Assembly: GCF_026586675.1 (NCBI RefSeq) | Contig: NZ_JAODIX010000039.1 | Coordinates: 24,110 to 88,109 of the forward strand | DNA length: 64,000 nt | Reading direction: 5' to 3' | From: Halorubrum yunnanense | GTDB taxonomy: Archaea > Halobacteriota > Halobacteria > Halobacteriales > Haloferacaceae | In this document: one piece after another, positions 1 to 8,639 of the stretch | Layout: each line of letters begins with the position of its first letter | Numbering within the stretch: position 1 is the stretch's first letter | The notes under the pieces: model-generated | What the model was told of the DNA's origin: nothing | What the model saw: the letters and a program-made list of their open reading frames with translations, nothing else | Databases searched by the model: none | Program-made: the position numbers and the translations under genes

Positions 1-1
1 C

Positions 2-544
2 GACGCGCCGTCACTCGATCTCCGTGGACCGGTCGAGATTGACGAGTTTTACGTCTCTGCCGGCCTAAAAGGCCGCGAGCGCGACCGCTGGTCGCGCTCT
101 CGCGGCCTCGCCCGACGCGGGCGCGGAACGTATGATCAAGACAAACCGCCTGTGTTCGTTCTCGTGGATCGCGGCACCGAGCAACGGTACGTTGTGCCAG
201 CGAAATCCGCAGACGAATCGACGATCCGGCTCCTGCTGGCTGACCGCCAGCAGGAGCCTCTCACCGTCTATACCGACGGATTTTGCGCGTACGATCCACT
301 TACAGAAGACGCCCAATTCGACCGCGAATACGTCGTTCACGGAGACGGTGAATACGCCGACGACACGGTCCACGTGAACACCTGCGAGAGCCACGCGTCG
401 CTGGCGCGACGGTGGCTCTCGCCGCATCGAGGCATCTCAAAAGACCGCCTCACACAGTATCTCCGAGCGTTCCAACTCAGACGAGAACTCTACCGCAAAC
501 CCGGACGAGAAGCGCTCAAACACGCCGTCAAAGCCACTCTCTGA
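2..544 (+). CDS. IS1595-family (ISH4-like) transposase, 5' end outside window
   Basis: The reading frame is open from the first bases of the window, so the start codon lies to the left. It must not be started at the internal ATG near 152. The visible part has the DDE-type layout of IS1595 transposases: an EIDEFY segment near the window edge (first acidic residue), YTDGF with the second Asp near 273, then the NTCESHASLARRWL segment and the GISKDRLTQYLRAFQLRREL tail typical of this family's C-terminus. The frame ends in a normal stop at 542-544, so the protein may be intact. Whether the element is complete cannot be judged here. Confidence 0.75.
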   Translation, partial: DAPSLDLRGPVEIDEFYVSAGLKGRERDRWSRSRGLARRGRGTYDQDKPPVFVLVDRGTEQRYVVPAKSADESTIRLLLADRQQEPLTVYTDGFCAYDPLTEDAQFDREYVVHGDGEYADDTVHVNTCESHASLARRWLSPHRGISKDRLTQYLRAFQLRRELYRKPGREALKHAVKATL

Positions 545-554
545 AATCAACAAT

Positions 555-901
555 GTGCTACGCAAGAGCGTATGGAGGATTTCGTTTGTCTGTGGATCAA
601 CCGCACCGTACAGCCAGAACTTCTGGCCGTGGAGGCGGATCATCTTTTCGTCAACCGCAAGCTGATCCTCGGAGACGGTTGAGATCGGCTGCAGATCGGC
701 TTTATGAACCCAATTATGGATAGCGACGTGACTCCGTTTGATCCCATACTGCTCAAGAAATTTACTCACCTCTCGGAGTGACATACCAGTCAAATGACAG
801 CGAATCCCTTCTTCAATCGCCCAGCGTGGAGTCCGATCTCGCTCCACAAACGACAAGTCGATCCACGCGATACCTTCGCTGAGGCGTTCGATTTCGGCCA
901 T
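555..901 (-). pseudogene. IS6-family transposase, N-terminal fragment
   Basis: Starting at the ATG whose complement is at 899-901, the minus strand encodes about 115 residues typical of haloarchaeal IS6 transposases. A helix-turn-helix region (LREVSKFLEQYGIKRSH) is followed by the VDEK segment holding the first catalytic Asp and by WLYGAVDPQTNEILHTLL. Homology stops there, and the frame continues into the antisense of the neighbouring IS1595 gene. The second and third catalytic residues are therefore missing and the gene cannot encode an active transposase. The break point is placed near 545-560 by the change in content. Confidence 0.75.
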
Positions 902-961
902 AAGCACTCTGAAGTCGAACGCCTCATCCTCTAACTTTACGCGACCGCGACAGTCGCCCGG

Positions 962-970
962 TTTTATAAA
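962..970 (+). promoter_or_regulatory. TATA box of the R15P isomerase operon
   Basis: TTTATAAAT lies about 29 bp before the ATG at 995, the spacing expected for a leaderless or near-leaderless haloarchaeal mRNA. It lies directly beside the end of the IS6 remnant, so the element has inserted or stopped just upstream of the promoter. Confidence 0.6.
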
Positions 971-994
971 TAGCCGGACGGCTACCGGATCGGT

Positions 995-1966
995 ATGCCC
1001 GAGCACGAGCCGGCGGTCCCGGTGCGCGAGACCGCCGAGGAGATCGCGACGATGGAGATCCGCGGGGCGGCGACCATCGCCTCCGCCGCGGCCGAGGCGC
1101 TCGCCGAGCAGGCGCGCGCGGCCGCGGACGGCGGACCGACCGCCAGCGACCCGGCGGCGTTCCGCGCGTCGATGCGCGCCGCGGCCCGGACGCTCCGCGA
1201 GACGCGCCCCACGGCCGTCTCGCTGCCGAACGCCCTCCGGTACGTCCTCCAGCGGATGGAGGGGGACGACGTCGACCGGCTCCGCCGGAGCGTGGTCGAC
1301 GCGAGCGGGGCGTTCGTCCGCCAGCTCGACCGCGCGCAGGAGGACCTCGGACGGGTGGGTGCGAACCGCCTCGCCGACGGCGACACGGTGATGACCCACT
1401 GCCACTCGACGGACGCGCTCGCGTGCATCGAGGCGGCCGTCGATCAGGGGAAGTCGATCTCGGCGGTCGTCAAGGAGACGCGCCCGCGCCAGCAGGGCCA
1501 CATCACCGCCGAGGCGCTCCGCGACGCCGGGGTCCCCGTCACCCTCATCGTCGACTCCGCGGCGCGGCGGTACCTCGACGAGGTCGATCACGTCGTCGTC
1601 GGCGCCGACTCGATCGCCGCAGACGGCGGCGTCATAAACAAGATCGGCACCTCGGGGCTCGCGGTCAACGCCCGCGAGCGCGGCGTCCCGATCATGACCG
1701 CGGCCCAGACGATCAAACTCCACCCGGAGACGCTGACGGGCCACACAGTCGAGATCGAGATGCGCGACGAGACGGAGGTGATCGACCCCGAGGCCCGCGA
1801 GGAGATCGGCGAGGTCGCGGTCGAGAACCCCGCCTTCGACGTGACGCCGCCGCGGTACATGGACGCGATCGTCACCGAGCAGGGCCAGTTCCCGCCCGAG
1901 AGCATCGTGACGCTCATGCGCGAGCTGTTCGGCGAGGGCGCCGCGGAGCCGTGGGCGGAACCATGA
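995..1966 (+). CDS. Ribose-1,5-bisphosphate isomerase (eIF2B alpha/beta/delta fold)
   Basis: This 323-residue protein belongs to the eIF2B/MtnA/R15P isomerase family. It keeps the two catalytic residues of the archaeal isomerase: Cys136 in the HCHST motif and Asp205 in VGADSIAADGG. The family converts ribose-1,5-bisphosphate to ribulose-1,5-bisphosphate. In halophiles without Rubisco this step belongs to a published non-carboxylating pentose bisphosphate route that degrades nucleoside ribose. The next gene, a PfkB kinase, begins inside the stop codon (ATGA overlap), so the two are surely co-transcribed. A TATA box lies 29 bp upstream. The assignment rests on motifs and context. Plain translation-factor function is unlikely because the catalytic pair is intact. 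Confidence 0.88.
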   Translation: MPEHEPAVPVRETAEEIATMEIRGAATIASAAAEALAEQARAAADGGPTASDPAAFRASMRAAARTLRETRPTAVSLPNALRYVLQRMEGDDVDRLRRSVVDASGAFVRQLDRAQEDLGRVGANRLADGDTVMTHCHSTDALACIEAAVDQGKSISAVVKETRPRQQGHITAEALRDAGVPVTLIVDSAARRYLDEVDHVVVGADSIAADGGVINKIGTSGLAVNARERGVPIMTAAQTIKLHPETLTGHTVEIEMRDETEVIDPEAREEIGEVAVENPAFDVTPPRYMDAIVTEQGQFPPESIVTLMRELFGEGAAEPWAEP

Positions 1967-3126
1967 GCGGCGAGGGCGACGGCGCCCCCGACGACTGGGA
2001 GGAGGAGGTCGCCGAGTGGGACGAAGAGGTCTCCGAGTGGGAGGCCGGGGACGCCGAGTCGGGTGGCGGTTCCGGGTCGAGCGACGACCCCGGACCCGGC
2101 GGCGACGCGGGAGGGTCGGACGCCCCCGGCCCGGTCGACGAGAACCCCGACCTCGCGCCCGAGGAGTCGACTCGCGCGCCGAAGGTGGTCACCGCGGGCC
2201 ACATCAACTGGGACGTGACGATCCACGTGGACCGACTGCCGGAGGCCGACGGCGAGACCCGGATCGACCGCCTCGAGCAGTCGGGCGGGGGCAGCGCCGC
2301 CAACGTCGCGGTCGGGCTCGTCGACCTGGGCGGCCAGTCGGTCGTCTACGGGAGCGTCGGCGGCGACGAGTCGGGCGCGCTCGCGCTCCGCGAGCTCGCG
2401 AGCGCCGGCGTCGACCCCGGGCAGGTGCTTGTCGACGCCGACGAGCCGACCTCAGTGAAGTACGTGATCGTCGACGGCGGCGGCGAGCTGCTCATGCTCG
2501 CCAACGACGGCGCCAACGAGTCGTTCACCGCGGCCGGCCTCGACCGCGACACCCTGACGGCGGCCGACCACCTCCACCTCACGGGCCAGCGGCCGGAGAC
2601 GGCGGCCGCGCTGGGGACCGCGGCGGCCGAGGCGGACGCGACCCGGAGCTTCGACCCCGGCCGGGGCGTCGGCGACCGGGAGTTCGACGCCGCGCTCCAC
2701 GCCGCCGACGTGCTCTTCTTAAATAGCCGCGAGGCCGACGCCCTCGCCGACTCGACCGATGTCGATCCGTGGGAACCGGAGGACCGCGTGGTCGCAATCA
2801 AGCTCGGGAGCGAGGGCGCGACGGTCCGGACGCCCCACGGCGACGTCTCCCATCCCGGCTTCGACGTCGACCCCGTCGACACGACCGGCGCCGGCGACGC
2901 GTTCGCGGCCGGGTTCCTCGGCGCGGCCCTCCGCGAGCCCGAGATCACCGACGGCGGGTTCTCGCACGACCCGCGCGACTACCAGGTGCCCCTGCTCGTC
3001 GGGAACGCCTGCGGCGCGGTCGCGGCCGGGACGGTGACCGCCCGCGCGGACCTCTCGTGGGACCGGGTCCGCGAGGCGATGGGGGAGTCGCCCGAGTCGG
3101 ACCTCCTGATCGAGGTGCGGGGTTAA
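1963..3126 (+). CDS. PfkB-family sugar kinase, probable ribose-1-phosphate kinase
   Basis: This 387-residue protein is a PfkB/ribokinase-fold kinase. The SGGGSAANVAVGL segment near residues 107-119 binds substrate and DTTGAGD at 306-312 carries the catalytic Asp312 and anion hole. An acidic, low-complexity extension of about 70 residues precedes the domain. The start at 1963 overlaps the isomerase stop by four bases. In the halophilic nucleoside-ribose pathway an ATP-dependent ribose-1-phosphate kinase supplies ribose-1,5-bisphosphate to the isomerase, and tight coupling to the isomerase gene makes that the best guess. Other PfkB substrates, such as nucleosides or ribose, remain possible. Confidence 0.8.
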   Translation: MSGEGDGAPDDWEEEVAEWDEEVSEWEAGDAESGGGSGSSDDPGPGGDAGGSDAPGPVDENPDLAPEESTRAPKVVTAGHINWDVTIHVDRLPEADGETRIDRLEQSGGGSAANVAVGLVDLGGQSVVYGSVGGDESGALALRELASAGVDPGQVLVDADEPTSVKYVIVDGGGELLMLANDGANESFTAAGLDRDTLTAADHLHLTGQRPETAAALGTAAAEADATRSFDPGRGVGDREFDAALHAADVLFLNSREADALADSTDVDPWEPEDRVVAIKLGSEGATVRTPHGDVSHPGFDVDPVDTTGAGDAFAAGFLGAALREPEITDGGFSHDPRDYQVPLLVGNACGAVAAGTVTARADLSWDRVREAMGESPESDLLIEVRG

Positions 3127-3140
3127 ATCGGCGTGACCCC

Positions 3141-3761
3141 TCAGACGCCCCCACTGCGCTCCTCGCCGGTCACCTCGCTCGTCTCCCCCCAGCCGTCCGT
3201 GACCGACACCCGGATCGCGTCGGGGCGGGCGTCGGTCGTCACTCGGAGGAAGGCCCCGGAGAGCGTGATCGCCTCCCCGCAGGCGACGTCGTCGTCCGGC
3301 CCCTCGACGGTTGCGTTCGCGACGAGCGTCCCGTCCTCGACGGCGACGTCGGCGAGCGCAATCTCGGCGTGACACGTCGTCGGCCCGACCGATTCGACGT
3401 ACGCGAGCACCGACTCGTCGAAGTCGGTGGCCTCAACGAACGCGACCGTCTCCGCGGACGCGTCCCCGAGCAGCCACGCGGCGCCGCTCTCGTCCGCGTA
3501 CAGCGCGCAGAAGCCGCGGCGCTCCTCCCGGTCCCACGCCGGCCCCGAGAGGGCGGCGCCGACTCGGTGGACCTCGGTCTCGGGGTCCGGGTCGCTCGCG
3601 TCGGCGTCGTCGCCGTCCCCCCCGTCGGTCCCGTCGCTCTCGCCGGTTCCGTCGCCGTCGTCTTTGGTCCCCGGATCGCCCTCGCCCGTGCAGCCGGCGA
3701 GCGCGGCGAGGCCGCCGACACCGAGACCGTGGAGGGTCGCTCTGCGCGTGCGTCCGGTCAT
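3141..3761 (-). CDS. Predicted Tat-type lipoprotein, function unknown
   Basis: The 206-residue product opens with an arginine-containing n-region (RTRR), a hydrophobic stretch and a lipobox ending LAGC, so Cys24 would be lipidated and the protein anchored outside the membrane. A Gly/Asp/Ser-rich linker (about residues 25-60) is followed by a folded domain with several cysteines that I do not recognise. A TATA-like sequence (CTTATACG on the coding strand) lies about 27 bp before the ATG. It converges with the kinase gene and is separated from it by only 14 bp. Confidence 0.75.
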   Translation of the reverse strand: MTGRTRRATLHGLGVGGLAALAGCTGEGDPGTKDDGDGTGESDGTDGGDGDDADASDPDPETEVHRVGAALSGPAWDREERRGFCALYADESGAAWLLGDASAETVAFVEATDFDESVLAYVESVGPTTCHAEIALADVAVEDGTLVANATVEGPDDDVACGEAITLSGAFLRVTTDARPDAIRVSVTDGWGETSEVTGEERSGGV

Positions 3762-3833
3762 GCCCGCCGCTACGCGAGGCGCGTATAAGTGCCTCGTGTA
3801 GGCCCAAACGGCTCTCTGTGTGATCTCGGACGC

Positions 3834-4916
3834 TCAGACGCTCTCGGACGTCCGAAACAGATCGGTGAGGTTGGTGCCCCCCGCTTTCCCCTCGCTGTCG
3901 AGGCCCGCCGCGAGTCCGAGCGCGAGCGCGATCCGCGCCTTCGACGCCGGGAGCGGACCGGCGAACGTGACGCCGTGTTCCGCCAGCGTGACCGCGCCGC
4001 CGGGCGTGCCGTACACCGGTTCGGTCGGGCCGGCCGGCGGCCGTCCGGCGACGACGACCGGCGTTTCCGGAAGGGCGTCGTCCACGGCGTCACCGATCGC
4101 GGCGGTCACGTTGCCGAGGCCGGTCCCCTCGATCACGACCCCGCCGACGCCCGCGTCGACCGCGCGCTCGAGTGCGTCCGCGCCGACGCCGGTCCCGGAG
4201 TGGACCACCGGAACTTCCGGCACGTCGTCGCCGCTCTCGATCGCGTCCGCGAGGGGATCGATCGGGACGCCGCGCTCGGGCGATCGACGGAGCCGCGAGC
4301 CGGCACGGGTGACCGTCGCGACCGGTCCCGCTCCCGGCGAGGTCATCGTCGAGAGGGCGTTGCTGTGGCCCTTGAGGACGTCGCGGGCGGCGTGGAGCTC
4401 GTCGTCGAACGCGACCTGAACCCCCGGCGCGAACCGATCGTCCGCGGCGGCCCGGACCGCGAGCGTCAGGTTCGCGGGCGCGTCGCTGGAGGGCTCGTCG
4501 AGCCGGCGCTGGGCGCCCGTGACGACGACCGGGGCGTCGAGGTCGGTGAGCAGGTCGAGCGCGAACGCGGTGTCGGCGAGGGTGTCGGTGCCGTGGGTGA
4601 CAACGACGCCGTCGGCGCCGTCCGCGACCGCCTCCCGCGCCGCCGCCGCGGTCGCCAGCACGTCGCGCCAGCGCACGTCGAACCCGGGCTGCGAGCAGAC
4701 CTCGCGGGCGCTCACGGTCGCGTGTCGCTCGACGCCCGGCACCGCCGCGACAAGGTCGTCGCCGGTCTTCGCCGGCGCGGCGCCGCCGTCGTCCGGCTCG
4801 GATGCGATCGTGCCGCCGCAGGCGACGACGGATACGCGCGGTCTCCCCCCGCCGTCGGCCGCGGCCCGTCTCTCGTCGCGCGCCTCGCGGACTGCCGTCG
4901 GGTCGGTGTGAGTCAT
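3834..4916 (-). CDS. L-asparaginase, type I family
   Basis: This 360-residue enzyme hydrolyses asparagine to aspartate and ammonia. The N-terminal ACGGTIAS motif supplies the nucleophile Thr36, and THGTDT supplies the second catalytic pair Thr110-Asp111. VVVTGAQR follows, as in the asparaginase/glutaminase fold. Length matches bacterial and archaeal asparaginases, and no signal peptide is visible, so it should be cytoplasmic. It is a single gene, transcribed leftward between a lipoprotein and a small membrane protein. A related GatD subunit is possible in principle, but GatD carries a different N-terminal domain. Confidence 0.88.
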   Translation of the reverse strand: MTHTDPTAVREARDERRAAADGGGRPRVSVVACGGTIASEPDDGGAAPAKTGDDLVAAVPGVERHATVSAREVCSQPGFDVRWRDVLATAAAAREAVADGADGVVVTHGTDTLADTAFALDLLTDLDAPVVVTGAQRRLDEPSSDAPANLTLAVRAAADDRFAPGVQVAFDDELHAARDVLKGHSNALSTMTSPGAGPVATVTRAGSRLRRSPERGVPIDPLADAIESGDDVPEVPVVHSGTGVGADALERAVDAGVGGVVIEGTGLGNVTAAIGDAVDDALPETPVVVAGRPPAGPTEPVYGTPGGAVTLAEHGVTFAGPLPASKARIALALGLAAGLDSEGKAGGTNLTDLFRTSESV

Positions 4917-5207
4917 ATATCCGGATTCTCCCGGAGGCTCAAAGCGGTTGGTCTCGCGGCAGCCGGACGACCTGTCGGCGAATCGATGGATCGAGATCGA
5001 CCGGCGAGGTTCGGCGTCGATCGGGGGGTTCCGTTATCGATCGGCGAGATCCGACGACGAGGAGCGATCGTCGGCGTCGTTCGACGGAGATCGCCTGGAT
5101 CCCCCAAAAAGGATGAGAAGGCTCGATAAATAGTTAAACTGTTTTTGAGACGGTTTTAAAATGTCAGAACGAGCAGAGAAATGGGCTGAAAATCCCCGAA
5201 CCCTCTA

Positions 5208-5234
5208 CCGGCTATATGTGGGTCCCCGTTATAC
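5208..5234 (+). promoter_or_regulatory. AT-rich promoter region of small membrane protein
   Basis: Two TATA-like sequences, CTATATGTG near 5211-5219 and GTTATACAG near 5228-5236, precede the ATG at 5247. The first has leaderless spacing to the start codon. The whole interval 5110-5240 is markedly richer in A+T than its surroundings. Confidence 0.4.
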
Positions 5235-5246
5235 AGAGAAGTGTCC

Positions 5247-5468
5247 ATGTCAATCCCCGCTCCCACGCGCCTCGCCTCCGGCCGACAGGTCGCCGGGCTG
5301 ATGACCGGCACGATGAAAGCCGCCGCCTTCTGGGCCGCGATCGCCATCCCGGCCACGTACCCCGCCCTGCTGTACACGGGGCTCGACGGCGGCACCGGGC
5401 TGCTGTTCGTCGGCCTGCTGTTCGCGAACGCGCTGGCGCTCGCGCTCGGCCACGACTACAAGCGCTGA
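5247..5468 (+). CDS. Small two-helix membrane protein, unknown
   Basis: This short product (73 residues from the ATG; a GTG two codons earlier is possible) has two predicted membrane helices, at about residues 14-38 and 45-66, and ends in a charged HDYKR tail. Codon use has the strong G/C third-position bias of real genes here, and a promoter-like AT-rich stretch precedes it. I recognise no family. It stands alone between asparaginase and the DUF255 gene. Confidence 0.6.
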   Translation: MSIPAPTRLASGRQVAGLMTGTMKAAAFWAAIAIPATYPALLYTGLDGGTGLLFVGLLFANALALALGHDYKR

Positions 5469-5621
5469 GCGGCGCGAAGGCCGTATCCGAGGCGCTGCCC
5501 GCCGGACGCACCGACCGCGCCCTCCCTCTCGGTTCCGTCTTCCGGCAGTAGCCGCCGGTCCAGACGGCGACTTCTCGGGCGGTCTCGAAGCGCTTACCCA
5601 CCGCCCGACCCGACCGCCTGT

Positions 5622-7280
5622 ATGACCGACGAGACGCACGTCGAGTGGCGCGACTGGGGGCCCGAGGCGTTCGCCGAGGCGGACGAGCGGGACCGGCCGG
5701 TGCTCCTCTCTCTGTCCGCCACCTGGTGCGAGGGCTGTCACGAGATGGACGCCGTCACCTACGCCGAGCCCCGGGTCGCCGCCAACGTCAACGAGGGGTT
5801 CGTCCCGGTCCGCGTCGACGTCGACCGCCGCCCGCGCGTGCGGGAGCGGTACAACATGGGCGGGTTCCCGACGACGGCCTTCCTCACGCCAGACGGCGAG
5901 CTGCTCACCGGCGCGGGCTACCTCGACGTCGACGGGATGCGGCAGGTGCTCGAGTCCGTCAGAGGGATGTGGGCCGAGAAGGGTCGATCCGCGGGCCGGG
6001 TCCCTCGCGCGCTCGACGCCGACCTCCCGCCGAGCGGGGAGCTGACCGATGCGATAGAGAGCCACCTCGCCGGGCAGGTCGAGGCCAAGTACGACGCCGA
6101 GTACGCCGGCTGGGGGTCGGACGCGAAGTTCCCGCTTCCCCGGACCGTCGAGTTCGCGCTGAAGCGCGACCGCGACCGCGCGCTCCGCACGCTCGACGCG
6201 GTGCGCGACCACCTCGCCGACGAGGTCGCCGGCGGCTTCTTCCGGTTCGCGGGGACCCGCGACTGGGGCGACGTCGCCTACGAGAAGCCGATCGACACGA
6301 ACGCGGCCGTCACCCGCGCGTTCGCGAACGCCTACCTCTACACCGGCGACGAGGCGTACCTGGGGCCCGCGACCGACGCGGTCGGCTTTCTCACCGACGA
6401 CCTCTGGACCGGCTACGGCGTCGGCGGGAGCCTCGGGCCCGGGCTCGGTCGCGCCTACTACGCCGCGCCAGCCGACGACCGCGCCGACCTCGACCCGCCC
6501 CGGCGCGACCTGACCGTCTTCGCTGGGGGGAACGCGCTCGCGGCCGACGCGCTGCTCGCGGTGGCCGCGTACACCGACGACGAGCGCGCCCGCGAGTACG
6601 CCGACCGGATCCTCGACGGGCTCGAACGCGACCTGGTCGACGTCGACTCCGGAGAGGTGACCCGCTACCGCGGCGGCGACGACGTCGGCGAGTCGGACCT
6701 GCTGGACGACGTCGCCCGCGTCGTGAGCGCGTACGTCCGCGCCGCCGGCGTTCTCGGCGAGGGCGCCGAGGTCGCCCGCGCGGTCGCGGACCGAGCGATA
6801 GACCGGCTCCACGTCGACGGCTCCTTCGTGGACGGGCCGGGGTCGGGGGCGGGGCTGCTCGACCGCCCGTTCCGCCCGCTCGACGGCAACGTCGAGATGG
6901 CGACCGCGCTGCTCGACCTGGCGGCGCTGACCGGGGAGGACCGCTACCGGGAGGTCGCCCGCGAGGCGGCTGAGTCGTTCGCGGGCGCCACGGAGCGGCT
7001 GAGCGTGCAGGTCGCCGGCTACGGGAGCCTCGTCGGGCGGCTCCGCCGCGGTACCACCGCCGTCGCGGTCGGCGAGGAATCGGGCAGCGACCTCCACCGC
7101 GCGGCGTGGCGCGTCGCGGACCACGAGAAGGTCGTCGCCCCGAACGCCCACCTAGAGGAGTCGCCGGCGCCGCGCTCGGCCCCCGCGGGGTCGGCGGTCG
7201 TGCTCGCCGGCGACGCGGTCTCCGAACCGGCGGAAACGCCGGACGAGTTGATGCGCCGGGTCGCCGAGACCGCGGAGTAG
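5622..7280 (+). CDS. DUF255/YyaL-type thioredoxin-domain protein
   Basis: The 552-residue protein has an N-terminal thioredoxin-like domain (about residues 1-120) with the redox pair Cys36-Glu-Gly-Cys39 and the FPTTAFLTPDG strand. A long alpha-helical (six-hairpin glycosidase-like) region follows, as in YyaL/SSP411 proteins. Family members usually run near 650-750 residues with CHWC at the active site, so this is a shorter variant with CEGC. The family's reaction is not settled. No signal peptide is present, so it is probably cytoplasmic. It is flanked by a small membrane protein and a TrmB regulator, with no clear operon partner. Confidence 0.8.
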   Translation: MTDETHVEWRDWGPEAFAEADERDRPVLLSLSATWCEGCHEMDAVTYAEPRVAANVNEGFVPVRVDVDRRPRVRERYNMGGFPTTAFLTPDGELLTGAGYLDVDGMRQVLESVRGMWAEKGRSAGRVPRALDADLPPSGELTDAIESHLAGQVEAKYDAEYAGWGSDAKFPLPRTVEFALKRDRDRALRTLDAVRDHLADEVAGGFFRFAGTRDWGDVAYEKPIDTNAAVTRAFANAYLYTGDEAYLGPATDAVGFLTDDLWTGYGVGGSLGPGLGRAYYAAPADDRADLDPPRRDLTVFAGGNALAADALLAVAAYTDDERAREYADRILDGLERDLVDVDSGEVTRYRGGDDVGESDLLDDVARVVSAYVRAAGVLGEGAEVARAVADRAIDRLHVDGSFVDGPGSGAGLLDRPFRPLDGNVEMATALLDLAALTGEDRYREVAREAAESFAGATERLSVQVAGYGSLVGRLRRGTTAVAVGEESGSDLHRAAWRVADHEKVVAPNAHLEESPAPRSAPAGSAVVLAGDAVSEPAETPDELMRRVAETAE

Positions 7281-7390
7281 CGGCGACGCCCGGCGCGCTC
7301 CGCCGTTTACGGTCGTCTGCGACGACCCGGGGAATATCACGGCGCCGGGGATCGACGGCTTCCCACTACGGCTGCGTGTAAACGGGCGAC

Positions 7391-7397
7391 GTGTTTA
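7391..7397 (+). promoter_or_regulatory. TATA box of trmB-like gene
   Basis: GTTTATG lies about 28 bp before the ATG at 7423, consistent with leaderless transcription. Confidence 0.45.
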
Positions 7398-7422
7398 TGT
7401 CGGTGCCGTCTGATCGGTTGGT

Positions 7423-8229
7423 ATGGCATCTCTCCGGGACCTGGGGCTCTCCGAGTACGAGGCGCGCGCCTATCGCGCGCTGCTGCGCACCGGGCCGACG
7501 ACGGCGAAGGACCTCTCGCGTGCCAGCGAGGTCCCGATGGGGCGGGTGTACGACGTGCTCAACAGCTTGGAGCAGCACAACCTCGTCCGGAGTCAGGCCG
7601 CCAGCCGGCCGAAGAAGTACGCGGCGGTCGAGCCCGACGCCGCGCTCGATCGGCTGCTCGACGAGAAGAAGCGGGAGCTGGAGACGCAGGCGGAGCAGTA
7701 CGAGGAGGTGGTCGCCGACCTCTCGACGGAGCTCGACGCGGGGGAGCCGGTGGACGGCCAGTTCTGGACCGCGGCGGTCGGCGCGGAGGAGGCGACGGAC
7801 CTGCTCTTGGAGCGGATCGCGGCCGCCGAGCGACGGATGGTCGTGGTCGTCGGCGCGCCGGCGACCGGCTTCGACCTCGGCACGATCGGGGAGCGGGTCG
7901 CCGCGGAGCTGGAGTCGGCGCTCGAACGCGGGGTCGAAATTCGGGTGCTGCTGTCGCCGGAGACGGTCGACGCGCTGCCGCGGAGCGTCGGTCGGCGGTA
8001 CACCGCGGACCTGTCGGATATGGAGGGATTCGAGGTTCGGACGACCGGGGGCGTCGACGGAACGTTCAACGTCTTCGACGGGATCGAGGTGTGCATCGAG
8101 GTCCCGCACCCGCTCTCGGGCGACGAGCCGTTCGCGATGATCGACGTGAAGGACGCGGAGTTCGCGACGAGCGTGGCCGAGGAGTTCGAGCCGCAGTGGA
8201 CGGAGGCGGAGCCGCTGTCGTTCGGGTGA
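7423..8229 (+). CDS. TrmB-family transcriptional regulator
   Basis: This 268-residue protein has an N-terminal winged helix (about residues 5-75, with LGLSEYEARAYRALL and a recognition helix around VPMGRVYDVLNSLEQ), a short coiled coil (about 80-110), and a C-terminal PLD-like sensor region as in TrmB proteins, which bind sugars and control carbohydrate genes in archaea. The target genes are not evident: the upstream DUF255 gene and downstream HalOD1 gene are not sugar genes. The protein may act elsewhere on the chromosome. Confidence 0.87.
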   Translation: MASLRDLGLSEYEARAYRALLRTGPTTAKDLSRASEVPMGRVYDVLNSLEQHNLVRSQAASRPKKYAAVEPDAALDRLLDEKKRELETQAEQYEEVVADLSTELDAGEPVDGQFWTAAVGAEEATDLLLERIAAAERRMVVVVGAPATGFDLGTIGERVAAELESALERGVEIRVLLSPETVDALPRSVGRRYTADLSDMEGFEVRTTGGVDGTFNVFDGIEVCIEVPHPLSGDEPFAMIDVKDAEFATSVAEEFEPQWTEAEPLSFG

Positions 8230-8337
8230 GCGGGGTTTCAGCGACCGATCAGCGGGTGACGCGTTCCGGTCCGAATACGGCGGCATATGGAACGCGCGCG
8301 GCGACGCGAACCGCCTACCTGCGCGGACCGGCGCGGC

Positions 8338-8592
8338 TCACTCCTCGACGGAGACGTCGCCGTCGCCGTGGACGGTCACTTCGTATCCCTCGTACGGGAA
8401 GCTCACCCTGAGCTCCATCCGATCGGCGGTCGGGATCGTGGCGAACATCTGTCCCAAGGCCTCGGGGTCGATTACCTCGTAGAGCGGAGGGGTGAGCTCG
8501 AGCGGGTCGACGTCTTCCACTTCGGCTATCTTGTCGACTATCTCACAGAGTACGTCGTCGACGTCCGCTGTCGAGGACCGTGCCTGAACCAT
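8338..8592 (-). CDS. HalOD1 output-domain protein
   Basis: The 84-residue protein is a stand-alone HalOD1 domain, a haloarchaeal module of unknown activity found alone or at the ends of signalling proteins. The DPLELTPPLYEVIDPEAL core is diagnostic. The gene lies next to an Lrp-type regulator in the same direction. A perfect interrupted palindrome, TACAC-TT-GTGTA at 8592-8603, overlaps the start codon and could bind a dimeric repressor. Confidence 0.8.
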   Translation of the reverse strand: MVQARSSTADVDDVLCEIVDKIAEVEDVDPLELTPPLYEVIDPEALGQMFATIPTADRMELRVSFPYEGYEVTVHGDGDVSVEE

Positions 8593-8603
8593 ACACTTGT
8601 GTA
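8592..8603. promoter_or_regulatory. Palindrome over the HalOD1 start codon
   Basis: TACAC-TT-GTGTA is a perfect 5-bp inverted repeat with a 2-bp centre. Its position on the first codon would let a bound dimer block transcription. No bound factor is known; the adjacent Lrp regulator is a natural candidate. Confidence 0.35.
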
Positions 8604-8639
8604 CTGTCTCGACCTTCTTGAACCTATCGGGTTTTTGAT

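Larger units (their letters stand above)
1..955. mobile_element. Junction of two insertion-sequence remnants
   Basis: Two unrelated transposase sequences meet tail to tail near position 550. The left one reads rightward and is the C-terminal part of an IS1595-type transposase whose start lies outside the window. The right one reads leftward and is the N-terminal part of an IS6-type transposase that loses homology at the junction. The outer end of the IS6 piece is probably near 955, just before the TATA box of the next gene. The arrangement suggests one element inserted into or recombined with another. Exact terminal inverted repeats could not be fixed from this window. Confidence 0.7.

Noticed and set aside
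152-544. Complete short transposase beginning at the ATG at 152
   Set aside because: The frame is open back to the window edge and encodes the EIDEFY catalytic segment there, so the start lies outside the window.
5156-5395. A 79-codon minus-strand ORF
   Set aside because: It overlaps the promoter and first helix of the plus-strand small membrane protein and shows no domain or codon bias.
5250-7151. A 633-codon minus-strand frame
   Set aside because: It is antisense to the DUF255 gene, Arg/Val-rich and without domain features.
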